From the NCBI GenBank assembly GCA_000499405.2, contig HG738138.1, positions 6,570,888 to 6,634,887 on the forward strand: a DNA stretch of 64,000 nucleotides, read 5' to 3'. Source of the stretch: Onchocerca volvulus (taxonomy: Eukaryota > Nematoda > Chromadorea > Rhabditida > Onchocercidae). Both the position numbers and the translations under genes were made by a program. Below, piece after piece: positions 10,605 through 20,412 of the stretch. Below the pieces are notes generated by a model, which saw only the letters and a list, made by a program, of their open reading frames with translations, was not told where the DNA came from and searched no databases. Position 1 is the stretch's first letter, and each line of letters begins with the position of its first letter.

Positions 10605-11066
10605 TTCACCTAAACATTTCCGGTCATAGTTAATGAAATCATTAATCTTGTGCTTACAAATCCATTCTCATCTTTGTATCCAATTAAACTGTATCACAAG
10701 ATTTTTCCTTTTCTAAAAACTGTTCCTTTCTCATAATTATCTTATCAATCGTATTATATCCCAACACGCCAATTTTTCACATTTCAAATACCCCTACAAA
10801 ATTCCAAAAAAACTCTTCCTTTTTATTCATTCAAGTTAGATTCACTCTAACTGGACGACCTTAGGCTACGTCACTTCTCTCCAAGTTCCTAATACTCATT
10901 CTTCTCTAAATTTCCAATATATATTACCCAATTTCCTTCACTACACGCCTGATTTTCTACTGTGCTTCCAATTATATATTATTCGATTACTGCTACTGTG
11001 AATAAAAGAATTAATACAAATCTGTTCCATCCACAGCTCGATCCAAATTTCAAGCCTTCCACAGCA
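10605..11066 (+). repeat. 3' LTR of element C, 5'-truncated
   Basis: It aligns with about 5130-5599 of the 5' LTR and ends CCACAGCA before the GACCC duplication. The first ~150 bases of the LTR are missing, removed by the same deletion that took the end of pol. Confidence 0.8.
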
Positions 11067-11398
11067 GACCCTGTGCTTTTTGTAACGAAAAACATTGGGA
11101 TGCCGATTGCCAAGTCTGTCCCACCCTTAAACAACGATTGGAACATCTGGGGGTAACCAAAGCATGCCTCAACTGTCTTTATAAAGGACATGAGGCAAAA
11201 GATTGCAATAAGATCAAACAAAAATGTTTCTATTGCAAAGGTCTACATAATAGTGCATTATGTCACACCAAATATGACGTACAAGATGCCGAACCAACCA
11301 ATCAAAAAGCAAATCCGCCAACCTCGACCAATTCAATGACACGAGAGTCGAATCAAGGAGCCGAGGAAGTTTTATTCTGTGCAAACAAATCACAATGA
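11067..11398 (+). pseudogene. Element B gag, C-terminal zinc-knuckle part
   Basis: This continues element B gag beyond element C. It reads CAFCNEKHWDADC (a Cys-His box), then CLNCLYKGHEAKDC at 11165-11206, a perfect CX2CX4HX4C knuckle, then CFYCKGLHNSALC. These nucleic-acid-binding boxes are typical of Pao gag. A Ser/Thr/Asn-rich tail follows to the stop at 11396-11398. The part is well preserved but separated from its N-terminus by 6 kb of element C. Confidence 0.8.
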
Positions 11399-12285
11399 GC
11401 AACTCAAAAATGTCGGAAATTCAAGAAAAGGCCTTAGCATTGTTTGACAGTGGCTCGCAATTATCCTTTGTATCCAAGAATCTAGCAAAGCGCCTTAATC
11501 TTCAAGAAAGTGAAAAAGATAAAATACGAATTGTTTCATTTGGTAATTAAATATCAAAAATGAATGTCTCACAATCAAAGTAGAAATTGCAGCAAGAATA
11601 GGACAAAAAGAAGTTATTAGGTTTGAGGCCAACACACAGACTACTTAACAAACAAGTTACAAGTAGTTAACTTAAATGATCACGATCTAGCCTCCATAAC
11701 TGATCAAGACCAACTAGATGGGCCAAAAAATTATTGGAAACAACCTGAAGGCTCATTGGGACTGACCACTTCTTCAAATTCATTCAGAGAGGTAAGGCGC
11801 AAAATTTAAAATCCGGATTTTCCTTACTCCATACCCAGCTTGGACCTATGTTATCAGGAATTGGATACATAATTGGGATCCCAATTCCTGATCCAGACAA
11901 AGCCGAATCAAAATGTGTAGTCAATGTCACGCGCCGGACATCGACCAATTCTGAAAATTGGAGTTCATAGGTATTCAAGAGCAGCCTAACTCACAAGACG
12001 ATGAAAAGGCGCTGGAACATTTCAAACAAAGTATCTTCAAATAAGACAGAAAATACCAAGTCTGTTGGCCGTGGAAAGAAGCAAAAGTTAAGTTGGAAGC
12101 AACTATGGCTTATGCTTTGGTCGACTAAAGGCACTATCAAACGACTGCAGGCGGATGAGCGATTGCTTGAGCAATACAAAACCATGCGGGATATAATTCA
12201 TTATTTGCTTCACCACGAAGTTATAGCTCCACATAAACTTATAACAAAACCTCCGCTCACCTCAAAGGTATACGAAGCTTGAATG
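11399..12285 (+). pseudogene. Element B protease and N-terminal pol, decayed
   Basis: At 11446-11454 the aspartic-protease triad DSG is intact (LFDSGSQLSF). Near 11755-11880 lies the [10 protein letters not shown]...[18 protein letters not shown] segment, and near 11950-11990 the [17 protein letters not shown] start of pol, reached through frameshifts. An open block at 12001-12282 is partly out of the pol frame. The order matches elements A and C. Confidence 0.7.
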
Positions 12286-12660
12286 AAGTTCTCTACCGTG
12301 GATCCATTATGCTTCCAGATTTTGTAAGAATATTATTACGCTTCTGAATGATGAAGAATGTAATTATTGCCGATGTGGAAAAAGCGTTCCAACAACTGGA
12401 ACTCCATCATGGGGCAAGAACTGTACCAGATTTCTCTGATTAAAAGATATTTCATAGTACAGTTACCGAAGAGAATCTGAAACGGTATCGTTTGAAAAGA
12501 GTTCCCTTTGGAGTAATCTCGCTGCTTTTTTTATTATCAGCGTCGCTCAACCATCACCTCGAAATCAATGAAATCAAACTCGCATTAGAAATAGAAGCAA
12601 TCTTTATGTGGACAACATAGAGATTCCTTCTGATTTCTACTGCGAGATTTCTAGTGTATT
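12286..12660 (+). pseudogene. Element B reverse transcriptase remnant
   Basis: RT palm blocks are recognisable across frames (MKNVIIADVEKAFQQLEL near 12349, CTRFLWLKD-like, [13 protein letters not shown]). The active-site box YVDN is at 12605-12616, with Asn in place of the second Asp. Shortly after this box the sequence jumps to the end of the polyprotein, so RNase H and integrase are deleted. Confidence 0.7.
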
Positions 12661-12689
12661 TCTAGTGCTCATATTATCAGCTATGAATA

Positions 12690-12912
12690 CAGAAGAAGCC
12701 TTGTGGAAACCACAATACTATGCGAGGAAGAAACAGTGCTAGTTAATGAACCTGATGTTCCTTGTGGTAAGTGGAAATTAGTTAGGATCAAGGAAATAGA
12801 GAAAGGAGAGGGTGGGGAAGCAAGCAATGACATCATAGAAATGCCACTCGGAAGATTCCGCATCAGACCAATAAACGCTTTGTGTTTTCTAGAAACTGAT
12901 GTTTCCAACTGA
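12690..12912 (+). pseudogene. Element B polyprotein C-terminus (DUF5641-like)
   Basis: The open block at 12703-12912 encodes VLVNEPDVPCGKWKLVRIKE followed by GRFRIRPINALCFLE. This is the C-terminal domain that ends Pao polyproteins after integrase. It stops at 12910-12912, 167 bp before the 3' LTR. Its direct proximity to the RT remnant shows the internal deletion. Confidence 0.8.
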
Positions 12913-13079
12913 AAGTAGTCACCAGTGTTCGATAAACTAATGCAAGAAATCCAACCAGAGGAACCTATTGCGCTACGAACAAAAATCGCATACTACACAA
13001 CGATCCAAAGAACCAGAATCTCCAATTTACGTCCTCTACTTCCTTCCCCCTGAAAGATTTCAATCCCTTCAGTCGGGAA

Positions 13080-13500
13080 TGTCGGAACAACCGAAGAAAA
13101 TTTCATTCAAATAATTTGCAATTCTTTTGGATGTGTTCAATCATTTCTTTGTTCTTAAATAGCCTTGTAACCTTCAATTATTCCAATGTATCGCACCCTC
13201 ATTACGCTAACAAAAGCGAACCCTCAGCTCTAACAAAGGCGCACCCTCATACGTTATCAAAAGTATCCTCTTCTATCGCTTTATGCGAGGTTTACCAAGG
13301 AGCGGTTGTATCTCCGTCTTGGGTTTTTTTTTTTTTAATTTCCTTCCATTAGTAATCCTTTTTTCCATCATTAACTTTGTTTTATCGATATTATTGACTT
13401 GTAGTGATTGCATGCCTTGTCGCGTTATCAAATTTTTGTAATAAAAGTCTGATTACCCAAGTTTGAGATTCGTTCGTGCTACAAATCAACCTTCGCGACA
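13080..13500 (+). repeat. 3' LTR of element B
   Basis: It starts TGTCGGAACAACCG and ends TTCGCGACA, 421 bp. It is uninterrupted and defines the insert in the 5' copy. It contains short tandem units around AACAAAGGCGCACCCTCA (about 13201-13262), and AATAAA followed at once by an SL1-like block. It is followed by GTATT, the partner of GTATA at 2883-2887. Confidence 0.85.
13440..13467 (+). promoter_or_regulatory. AATAAA polyadenylation signal fused to SL1 spliced-leader sequence (3' LTR of B)
   Basis: AATAAA is at 13440-13445. Bases 13446-13467 match the 22-nt SL1 leader at 19 positions; the last 16 bases (ATTACCCAAGTTTGAG) are perfect. Together with the 5' LTR copy, which has every SL1 base plus one inserted C, this points to an exact SL1 in the ancestral LTR. 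Confidence 0.88.
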
Positions 13501-14540
13501 GTATTAGAATGACTCTGAGTTAGTATTTCAATGTTTTATCAAAGCAATGTAAGGGAATCAAGCCAACAAAAAGAGACATCCCAATTGGCTCAAGCTACAA
13601 TAAATCTACCACAGTTGCCACTGCCTAAATTTAGTAGCGACCCAAAACTCTAGAGAGAGTTCTGGAGTAATTTCAATGCTGCTGTGCATCTCCAAACCAT
13701 ACCAGATATTCACCGATTGAAAAATCTGATATCTTGTCCAAAAGGGGATTTCTTGTTAGCAGTAAGACTTCACTCCAGAAAATTATAATATTGTAAGGAA
13801 GGTCCTGATTGGAAAATTCGGCAAATCATTTACCATAAAAAAGTCGTTTTATAATGAGTTATTCCATCAAAAGAAATGATCAAGAATGGAAAGTAACTGT
13901 AAGCGACAGAAAAAATATTTCGATGGCTAGAGGCTACAACTGAGACACTAGAGCATTCCAGCATCAAAACAATTATGGGGAACAAATTGCCGGCTTGCAT
14001 ATGGGAGAAATAAAACAGTTACTAGAAGTCAAATCTTCAGTAGGGAGAAAAAATCAACAGAATACAAATCAAAACAAACCTCATATAAAACAAGAGGAGA
14101 AATCTCGCCCTTAGCTACAATTAAGCAAACCAAACCAAGCAGTCTTAAGTTGACCACAGAATCAAAGAAAAATCCAAAGGATAGTAAGACTAGAAGATCC
14201 TGTGCATTTTGCAACAAGGACCATTGAGATAATGAATACCATATCTATCTCACTTTTAATCTATGAATGGAACGTTTGAGAAGAAATAATGCATGCCTCA
14301 ACTGTCTTCGAACAGGGCATGTGACAATTAATTAACAACAAAAAAAAAAAAACATGTTTCTACTGCAAAGATTCTCGCAGTACTGCACCATGTTATATCA
14401 AATACAAAGATGCCGTACAAACCACTGGTTCAAGCACAGGGAAATTGAATTCAACAACTCTAACAAATTCAGTAATTGAGAAAAAAGATCAAAAGTCTTA
14501 TTTTTATGCAAAGAAATCAAAGTAATCAATCCAAAAATGC
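13501..14540 (+). pseudogene. Element A gag, continued after element B
   Basis: Gag of element A resumes with the DUF1759-like motif near 13618-13690 (LPLPKFSSDPKL.REFWSNFNAAVH). It continues through an ENYNIVRKV block and reaches the zinc part at about 14195-14400 (RRSCAFCNKDH, CLNCLRTGH, CFYCKDS). The first knuckle has lost its final Cys. Many stops show long decay. A run of A bases (14338-14352) interrupts the knuckles. Confidence 0.7.
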
Positions 14541-15860
14541 CAGAATTTTAAAAACAAGTCCTGGTATTCTTTGACATCAATTCACAATTATCCTTTATAT
14601 CCAAGGATTTAGCGAATCGATTAAAATTACGAGAAACAGAAGAAGAAATAAATATTGCTTCATTTGGCAATAAAGTGCCGAAATAAATATTCATTAAGCA
14701 ATAAGGTGCCGATCTTACGACCAAAACAGAAACTGGAGTAAGAATTGGAAAAGAAGAAATTGTAAAATTTGAAGCCAATAAAATTGATCAATTGACAAAT
14801 AAATTGCAAGTAGTTAAATTGAATATATGAATTATCATCTAAAAGGAATCAAGACCAGTTAGATGGTTATTTGAAACAGTTTGATATATTTATCGGAGCT
14901 GATTACTTCTTTAAATTTATCCAGTTAGAGAATATTCAAACTTTAAAATCAGGATTTTCTTTGTTCCGTATAAAAATTGGACCTATAATAGCTGGAATGG
15001 ATACACAAATAAATTCCACACTTCTAATGCTATATCGATTGAAGTCACTTCAAAATGTATGGTTAATGTAACTGCTACTCCAGACATAGATCAGTTCTGG
15101 AAATTAGAATTCATAGGCGTTAAGGAACAACCCAATGTCCATGATGAAACGGCTTTAGAACAATTTAAAGAAGCTATTACAAAAATAATGGAAGATACGA
15201 AGTTTGCTGGCCGTGGAAAGAATTAAAAATTAAATTAAGCAATAATTACAGCTTACGTCTTGATCGCCTCAAACGACTTCAAACTAATGAACAGTTACTT
15301 CAACGAAATGACGAAATAATTCCAATATAATTGAAGAAATGTGATCTGATATGAATCAGATTGCATTGCTCATTGTTTGTCTCATCGTGAAGTTATAACA
15401 CCGAGTAAAACGACAACAAAACTAAAAATTGTAAAATTGTATGTATTGGCAATCTCAAAGGAATGAAAAGTTTGAATGATGTTTTATACCGCGGACCGAC
15501 AGCACTTCCTGATTTGGTTGGAATGCTACTTCTTTTCGAATAATGAAAAATATGTAATAGTCATATAGAAAAGGCATTCTTACAAACAGAATTACACTTT
15601 TCTGAAAGAAATTGTGCTCGACTTTCTTCGGCCAAAAGATATTCGAGGATAAGTAAGCGAAGAGGATATAACTTGTAATCGCTTCAGAAGAATTCCTTAA
15701 GAATGATATCATCTCCATTTCTACTATCAGCTACGTTCAACTGTCACTTGGAAAAACATGGCAGCAAAACCGCTTTAGAAATCAGGAAGAATCTTTATGT
15801 AGATAACGTCATACTAAAAAGAACAGAGGAGGCATTGTAAAAACACAATGAATTAAAATC
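14541..15860 (+). pseudogene. Element A protease and reverse transcriptase, decayed
   Basis: Near 14565-14620 the protease box reads FFDINSQLSFISKDLANRL; the catalytic triad is DIN, so it is dead. The segment at 14871-15071 is the pol N-terminal block ([12 protein letters not shown]...[17 protein letters not shown]). IDQFWKLEFIGVKEQP follows near 15090. RT blocks are scattered to the active-site box YVDN at 15796-15807. Stops and frameshifts occur throughout. Confidence 0.7.
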
Positions 15861-16720
15861 AATTTTCAACGAAGCAGCAATGAACATGCGCAAATTTTTC
15901 TCAAACGATGATGAGTTCGACAAGAAATTGTCTGAACAAGATCGAGCCGAAGTAAGTCAAAAGAAAACATTAGAATCATAATAAGGATGTTATCTAAATA
16001 ACTCTAAAACCGTGAACTGGAAAAGAACTAATTAAAAGAACAATTTTGCAGTTTGTAGTCTCTCAATATAAGCCATTAGGATTCGTAATCTCTGCAGTGT
16101 TACATATTTAATACATAATTCAAGATACTTCTTCAAAACTTATGGAAAAAGAATATGTCTTGAGATCAAACTATAAATGGAAGGGATAAAGAAATACGAA
16201 ATCCATCCAAAACAAATGGCCAACAAATTATGTTGCTGAATTACCGTGATTCATAAATTACAAATGCAAATGCAACTTTATATCTTCACCGATGCATCAA
16301 GTGCGGCATATTCTGCAGGTATGTATTGTGAAATTCAAGGAGCAGAAACATTCTTGATTTCCGCTAAATATCGAGTCGCGCCAACAAATGGTATGACTAT
16401 ACTGATACTAGAATTACTAGCAATTTTCATTGGAGTACGTACAGCCCAATTCGTAATGAAACAATTAAATCTAGAAAATATCTTAGTAACCCTACGGTCG
16501 GATTCTAAATGCGCATTATACTGGATTCAAAATCATTCCAAACTATTACCACGATTCGTGCAAAATCGAGCCGAGGAAAGAAGAAAGGCGAAGTTCTTAT
16601 TTTGCTATATACTAAGTGAGATAATACGGTTGATATAGCTACAAAGGGACTTTTTTTCATAAATTTAGGAAACTACGAATCGCGATGGAAAGGATCGCTA
16701 TGGTTAAGAAAAGAAGAAAC
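15861..16720 (+). pseudogene. Element A pol: Peptidase_A17/RNase H region
   Basis: The open block at 16246-16638 encodes RNase H. It has FTDASSAAYSAGMY with the first Asp, then LELLAIFIGV with the catalytic Glu, then LRSDSKCALYWIQNHSKLL with the next Asp. It is collinear with 9540-9850 of element C but needs no frameshift between the boxes. Upstream (15880-16200) the Peptidase_A17-like block is heavily decayed. Confidence 0.75.
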
Positions 16721-17390
16721 TAAATAAAAACCGGAAAGAAACTAAATAACAACAATTTAAATTCATAGAAGATCCCGAAAATGAAGAAAAAATCGTCGCA
16801 AAGGTTACCATTCAAACTCTTGAAAAAAAATTAAAACTTATAGATGGAAGCCTTTTCAATGAATGGCTAAGATTACTAAGAGCATCAATCTGGACTCTCA
16901 AGTTTATGAACTTAACAAAAGAACTTTGTCATGGTTACAACACTGTCTACTGAAGGAACCAAATCACAGATAATGACTATAACTTAGCCGAATGGGTGCT
17001 ACACACAAGCGCAATCAAAAAATATAACTGAAGAAGAAATAAGTAAGAGGATTTAATCTATATTAACAGTAATGAAAATTTATGGAATCAAGGAGTCGAT
17101 TGGTAAACTCCGCATTAGATGACAATAATAAATATCCAATTTATCTCTCTAAACACAAGCCAATAACAGAACTCATCATACAACAACAGCGTAAGGATTT
17201 GTATCATGCCAGAATCGCTTCTTCTGGATATCCAAAGAAATTAACGATGAAGAAATCAAAGGTAATGATGAAAAAAAACTCAAAAATCCAATTAACAACA
17301 AAGGAAGAGGATGAACAACAACCTATTGCCTTAAAAACTAGAAGTGCTACAAAAGGGCAACTCAAACAATACCAAGTAAGTTAAATTTAA
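16721..17390 (+). pseudogene. Element A integrase N-terminal remnant and basic tail
   Basis: At 17082-17384 an open block reads KYPIYLSKHKPITELII, matching the start of the integrase zinc domain in element C. It then diverges into a Lys-rich tail ending LKTRSATKGQLKQYQVS. The zinc ligands are largely lost and the DDE core is absent, so the integrase middle has been deleted here too. Confidence 0.6.
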
Positions 17391-18624
17391 TAACGAAAGG
17401 CTTATTTCTAATAACAATGATTTCCATAATATCGATTTAAGCTAAGGAAAATTTTAAATGGATATCTGACATTCCATTCAATGTACTTCAAAAATAGAAC
17501 TTTGTATTTACAATGGGAGAAATATTCTTTTATAATGGTCGTTTATAATGGTAGAAGCTTAGTTTCGGATCTCGATAACATCAAGTATTGCACCACACAA
17601 AGCGGAAAATGTATAACTAGTATTAGTATTGTTCGGCAAAACGAAAAATAGCGATTAAAAAATGTCTATACAGAAAAATTGGAAAAATTTGATGCTCGAA
17701 CATATGGAAATCGCATTATCATAGACGTACTCCAAACCTCACTCGTTTCTAAAGAAAATGAAACAATCACAAACAACGATTCTGAATTAATTTATCCACA
17801 TTCAATGAATTGCGATATCATTATCGATATAGAAATCGCCAAAAATACAACCAAACTTCGAGAACGAAGAGCTATTCGAAATGAGGAGAACTCGAAGTTA
17901 GCCCAAAGGAGTCAATAAGAATGACAAAGATAGGCTCCGAAGAAGGAACTGGTCCAAAAAATAGACAGGAAAAAAACTATAAACCTCTTGTATATTTTCG
18001 ACAATTTGCAAGAATTTAAACAACAGTTAAACGTAGTATATCAACAAAATTATCAAAGTTGTAATGACTTATTATTATTGATTGAATGGTTATCAATCAA
18101 CAACCCAACTCTGGCTACAAGATTATTGTTACGAAGAAATGATGTAATAGAGTTGAGGGAAAGTCATTAACCATCCCATGCAAATCTAAACCTTTTTTTC
18201 CAAAAATTGTCGGATTCAAAGGTAGAATAAATTCAAAAATTGAAAGAATCAAGCTGCATTGGAAATACTGCCCAGAACCAAAAAACAGTTCCGTAACCAA
18301 CCAACATAAGATGGAATTTCATAGAAACAACCGGAAAGAGTTCGGTGAAGCTATGAAATTAATACAAGAATTAATAGAAATTATCAACACATTGGAAAAT
18401 GGGCATTATTATTATAATTATATTGATGATAATCAAGATGAAATTTGATTCGATCTTATTTTCGTTTATCATGTACTAGAAAGAAAGTGATTACCCTTTC
18501 TACTAAGATCATAAAGTCTTCCTTACTAGATAAATAAGGGCAAAAAATATCCGTCAAACAAAATACTATTCGCTATATTTCTCAAATTCTTTCGCCTGTA
18601 GGTTTTGGTCTCCTTCAGTCGGAA
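17391..18624 (+). pseudogene. Unidentified coding-like segment between pol and 3' LTR of element A
   Basis: Two open blocks (17679-17918 and 17988-18170) and shorter ones lie between the end of pol and the 3' LTR. Element B has only 167 bp there. One block reads DLDNIKYCTTQSGKCIT upstream of a long charged stretch. Some nematode BEL/Pao elements carry a third frame, env-like, at this place, but no fusion peptide or membrane anchor was recognised, so the function is left open. It could also be inserted host sequence. Confidence 0.4.
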
Positions 18625-19262
18625 TGTCGGGAAAAACCAAAATAATTTTAGCATATGTTCAAATAATCAAAGTACTGTATTTGTAGAAAAAAAATTCCCA
18701 TGATTCATTGCTTACAATAAATATAAATGAATGTGACAATGCGATAAACAATTCTCATCTTTGTTGAGATTCCTCAGCTTTACCTTTAGTAGTAAGAAAT
18801 CATAGACTCATATAAATGTTCCGGTCTTACAATCACGCGCAGGTGTCATATCTAGAATATTATAAAACAGCACCATTATAAAAGGATATGTTATCTGCCA
18901 TAAGTGATTTTCTGGAAAACTCTTACACTCGGTTTTGCCCTACGATTCTTCTTTATTTTTTTACCATTAGTACCTTATTTCAATACTTAGATAACCTGGT
19001 TGACAAGTGCAAAAGCAGTGCGTTTCGACTCAGCTTCAATCCTTCGTTAAACCTTATCAATTTCCAACTCCAAATAAATCCTTTACTATCTATAAAACAA
19101 AAAATACTTAAGCTATCGATTGTATCTTGATATTTACTTAGAAACTGCATTGTAACGTAGTTGCGGCAATAAACTACGTCACAACAAAGATCACACACAA
19201 ATTCGTCCACACGAACAACTAATCTCCAATTTCTTCAAAACAAAAAAAAAATTTTCACGACA
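18625..19262 (+). repeat. 3' LTR of element A
   Basis: Starts TGTCGGGAAAAACC and ends TTTTCACGACA; collinear with 1827-2505. It is preceded by CCTTCAGTCGGAA, almost the same as the bases before the 3' LTR of element B. Confidence 0.85.
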
Positions 19263-19430
19263 ACCGTTCGTAGCTATTATATTGTTCACATATTTTCGAA
19301 ATTGCTCTCATCAGGGAACGGATTTCTGCTGTTTTTGGTTTGATTGCCGTTTCGTACGAGTCATTAGAAAGATAAATCTTTTTTTGCATATATGGTTCGG
19401 AGATTTCGCAAGGCCACATTTATCATTATC

Positions 19431-19772
19431 TATATAAATAAAAATGTAAATATTCGTTGTTCATTTCCACACTGTTTCAAATTCTTCATCGATTGATTTA
19501 AAAATTTTGAAACAACGTGCAATCGAATAGGCATGTGTTTCTATACGGATTTACTACATTTGTCACATCTGTGGCAAGTAAAAAAGTAAGTGAGCGGACT
19601 GAATTTATTGACCACTCCTACTTCCTGCATAGTTCATTTCTAACAACGTTTCAAATTCATCATTGATAGATTTGAGAATTTTGAAACACGCTGCATTTGA
19701 ATAGGTACTTTTTTAAGAATTTTCGGAGATTTAAGATTTCAAACAAGCAAAATTTACATTTTTATTTATATA
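19431..19772. mobile_element. Short element with perfect 21-bp terminal inverted repeats (MITE-like)
   Basis: The left end 19431-19451 starts TATATAAATAAAAATG. The right end 19752-19772 is its exact reverse complement over 21 bases. The 342-bp element has no coding capacity. Inside is an imperfect ~75-bp direct repeat (about 19459-19533 and 19632-19707) built on GTTTCAAATTC and ATTTTGAAAC. A non-autonomous DNA transposon is the likeliest reading; the class is not determined. Confidence 0.65.
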
Positions 19773-20369
19773 AACCAGCTATGTTGAATGTAATTAATCT
19801 TCATTGACATATTCTGAATGTTTTTAAGCTAACAATTCAGGTTCAAAGTTAAAAGTAAGCTACTTGAAAATCAGTGTGTCATTTTGCAAAATATCTGAAA
19901 TCAGCTTTTGTTTTATTGTAAATAGCCATTATTTTGGATGTATATTTCATTCCAAATTTTGTTCCGGTTAAACAAGGATTTAAATTTATCTATAGTCATT
20001 CTTAAATAAACCAACTGAACTTCAAATGGCTCTTCCTGACCAAATTTGACAATAATTCTAGCACTACTTCTCGATTTAAACGGTCGCTATAGATCTGTGA
20101 AGCTCTGCTGAAATTCGCATGTTTACTTTGCAGCTTTTCTATAGACAAGTATATAAATAAAAACACTCTAACAAGTTAATAAAGTAAATAAGAAAGCTTT
20201 TTTGAAACCTCGATTCCTAGAGGATTGCATCCATGTCGAAATATTTAGCACTTGTAACCTCCTCATATTCTTTGATATGTCATTGCGAATCTCTTGCAGT
20301 CCTTTGAGCAGCTGTCGTTTTTACTTATAAGATGTTCTGAAAAGATTGATAATATGCCATGAATGAATA

Positions 20370-20412
20370 AGCAAATAAATAAATAAATAAATATAAATAT
20401 AAATAAATATAC
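20370..20412. repeat. (AAAT)n microsatellite
   Basis: Runs of AAAT/AATA tetranucleotides, interrupted by ATAAATAT. Confidence 0.8.

Larger units (their letters stand above)
4983..11066 (+). mobile_element. BEL/Pao LTR retrotransposon C, inserted in element B gag
   Basis: The 5' LTR is 4983-5599 and a 5'-truncated 3' LTR lies at about 10605-11066. Flanking bases are GATCC (4978-4982) and GACCC (11067-11071), a 4/5 match. The insertion falls just before element B's first zinc-knuckle Cys codon, and the two halves read on logically. The interior encodes gag, protease, reverse transcriptase, RNase H and the zinc-binding domain of integrase. It is interrupted by solo LTR E and by many stops. The integrase core and the first ~150 bp of the 3' LTR are deleted at one junction near 10600. 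Confidence 0.85.
2888..13500 (+). mobile_element. BEL/Pao LTR retrotransposon B, inserted in element A gag
   Basis: LTR copies at 2888-3864 (interrupted) and 13080-13500 bound the element. It sits inside the gag of element A and is flanked by GTATA on the left and GTATT on the right, a 4/5 match to a 5-bp target duplication. Its own interior is 3865-4982 plus 11067-13079; the rest is element C. Recognisable pieces are gag with a DUF1759-like motif, an intact-looking CX2CX4HX4C zinc knuckle, a DSG protease motif, reverse transcriptase with YVDN and the C-terminal domain of Pao polyprotein. RNase H and the integrase core are missing. Confidence 0.85.
1827..19262 (+). mobile_element. BEL/Pao LTR retrotransposon A (outermost host of the nest)
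   Basis: Two long similar direct repeats (1827-2505 and 18625-19262) begin TGTCGGGAAAAACC and lie 17.4 kb apart. The 3' copy ends CACGACA, giving the TGTCG...CGACA ends seen throughout this block. Element A's own interior is 2506-2887 plus 13501-18624; the 10.6 kb between is element B. The interior holds gag (DUF1759-like segment, zinc knuckle), a degenerate protease, reverse transcriptase with YVDN, RNase H and a remnant of the integrase zinc domain, all with stops. The flanking five bases (ACGGC left, ACCGT right) match at only three positions, so the target duplication is unconfirmed. By eye about four in five LTR bases agree, indicating an old insertion. Confidence 0.85.

Noticed and set aside
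10923..10940. ATTACCCAATTTCC in the 3' LTR of element C as another SL1 copy
   Set aside because: Only the central ATTACCCAA agrees with SL1. The 5' LTR copy has ATCACCCAATTTCC, and no AATAAA abuts it. Treated as chance similarity.
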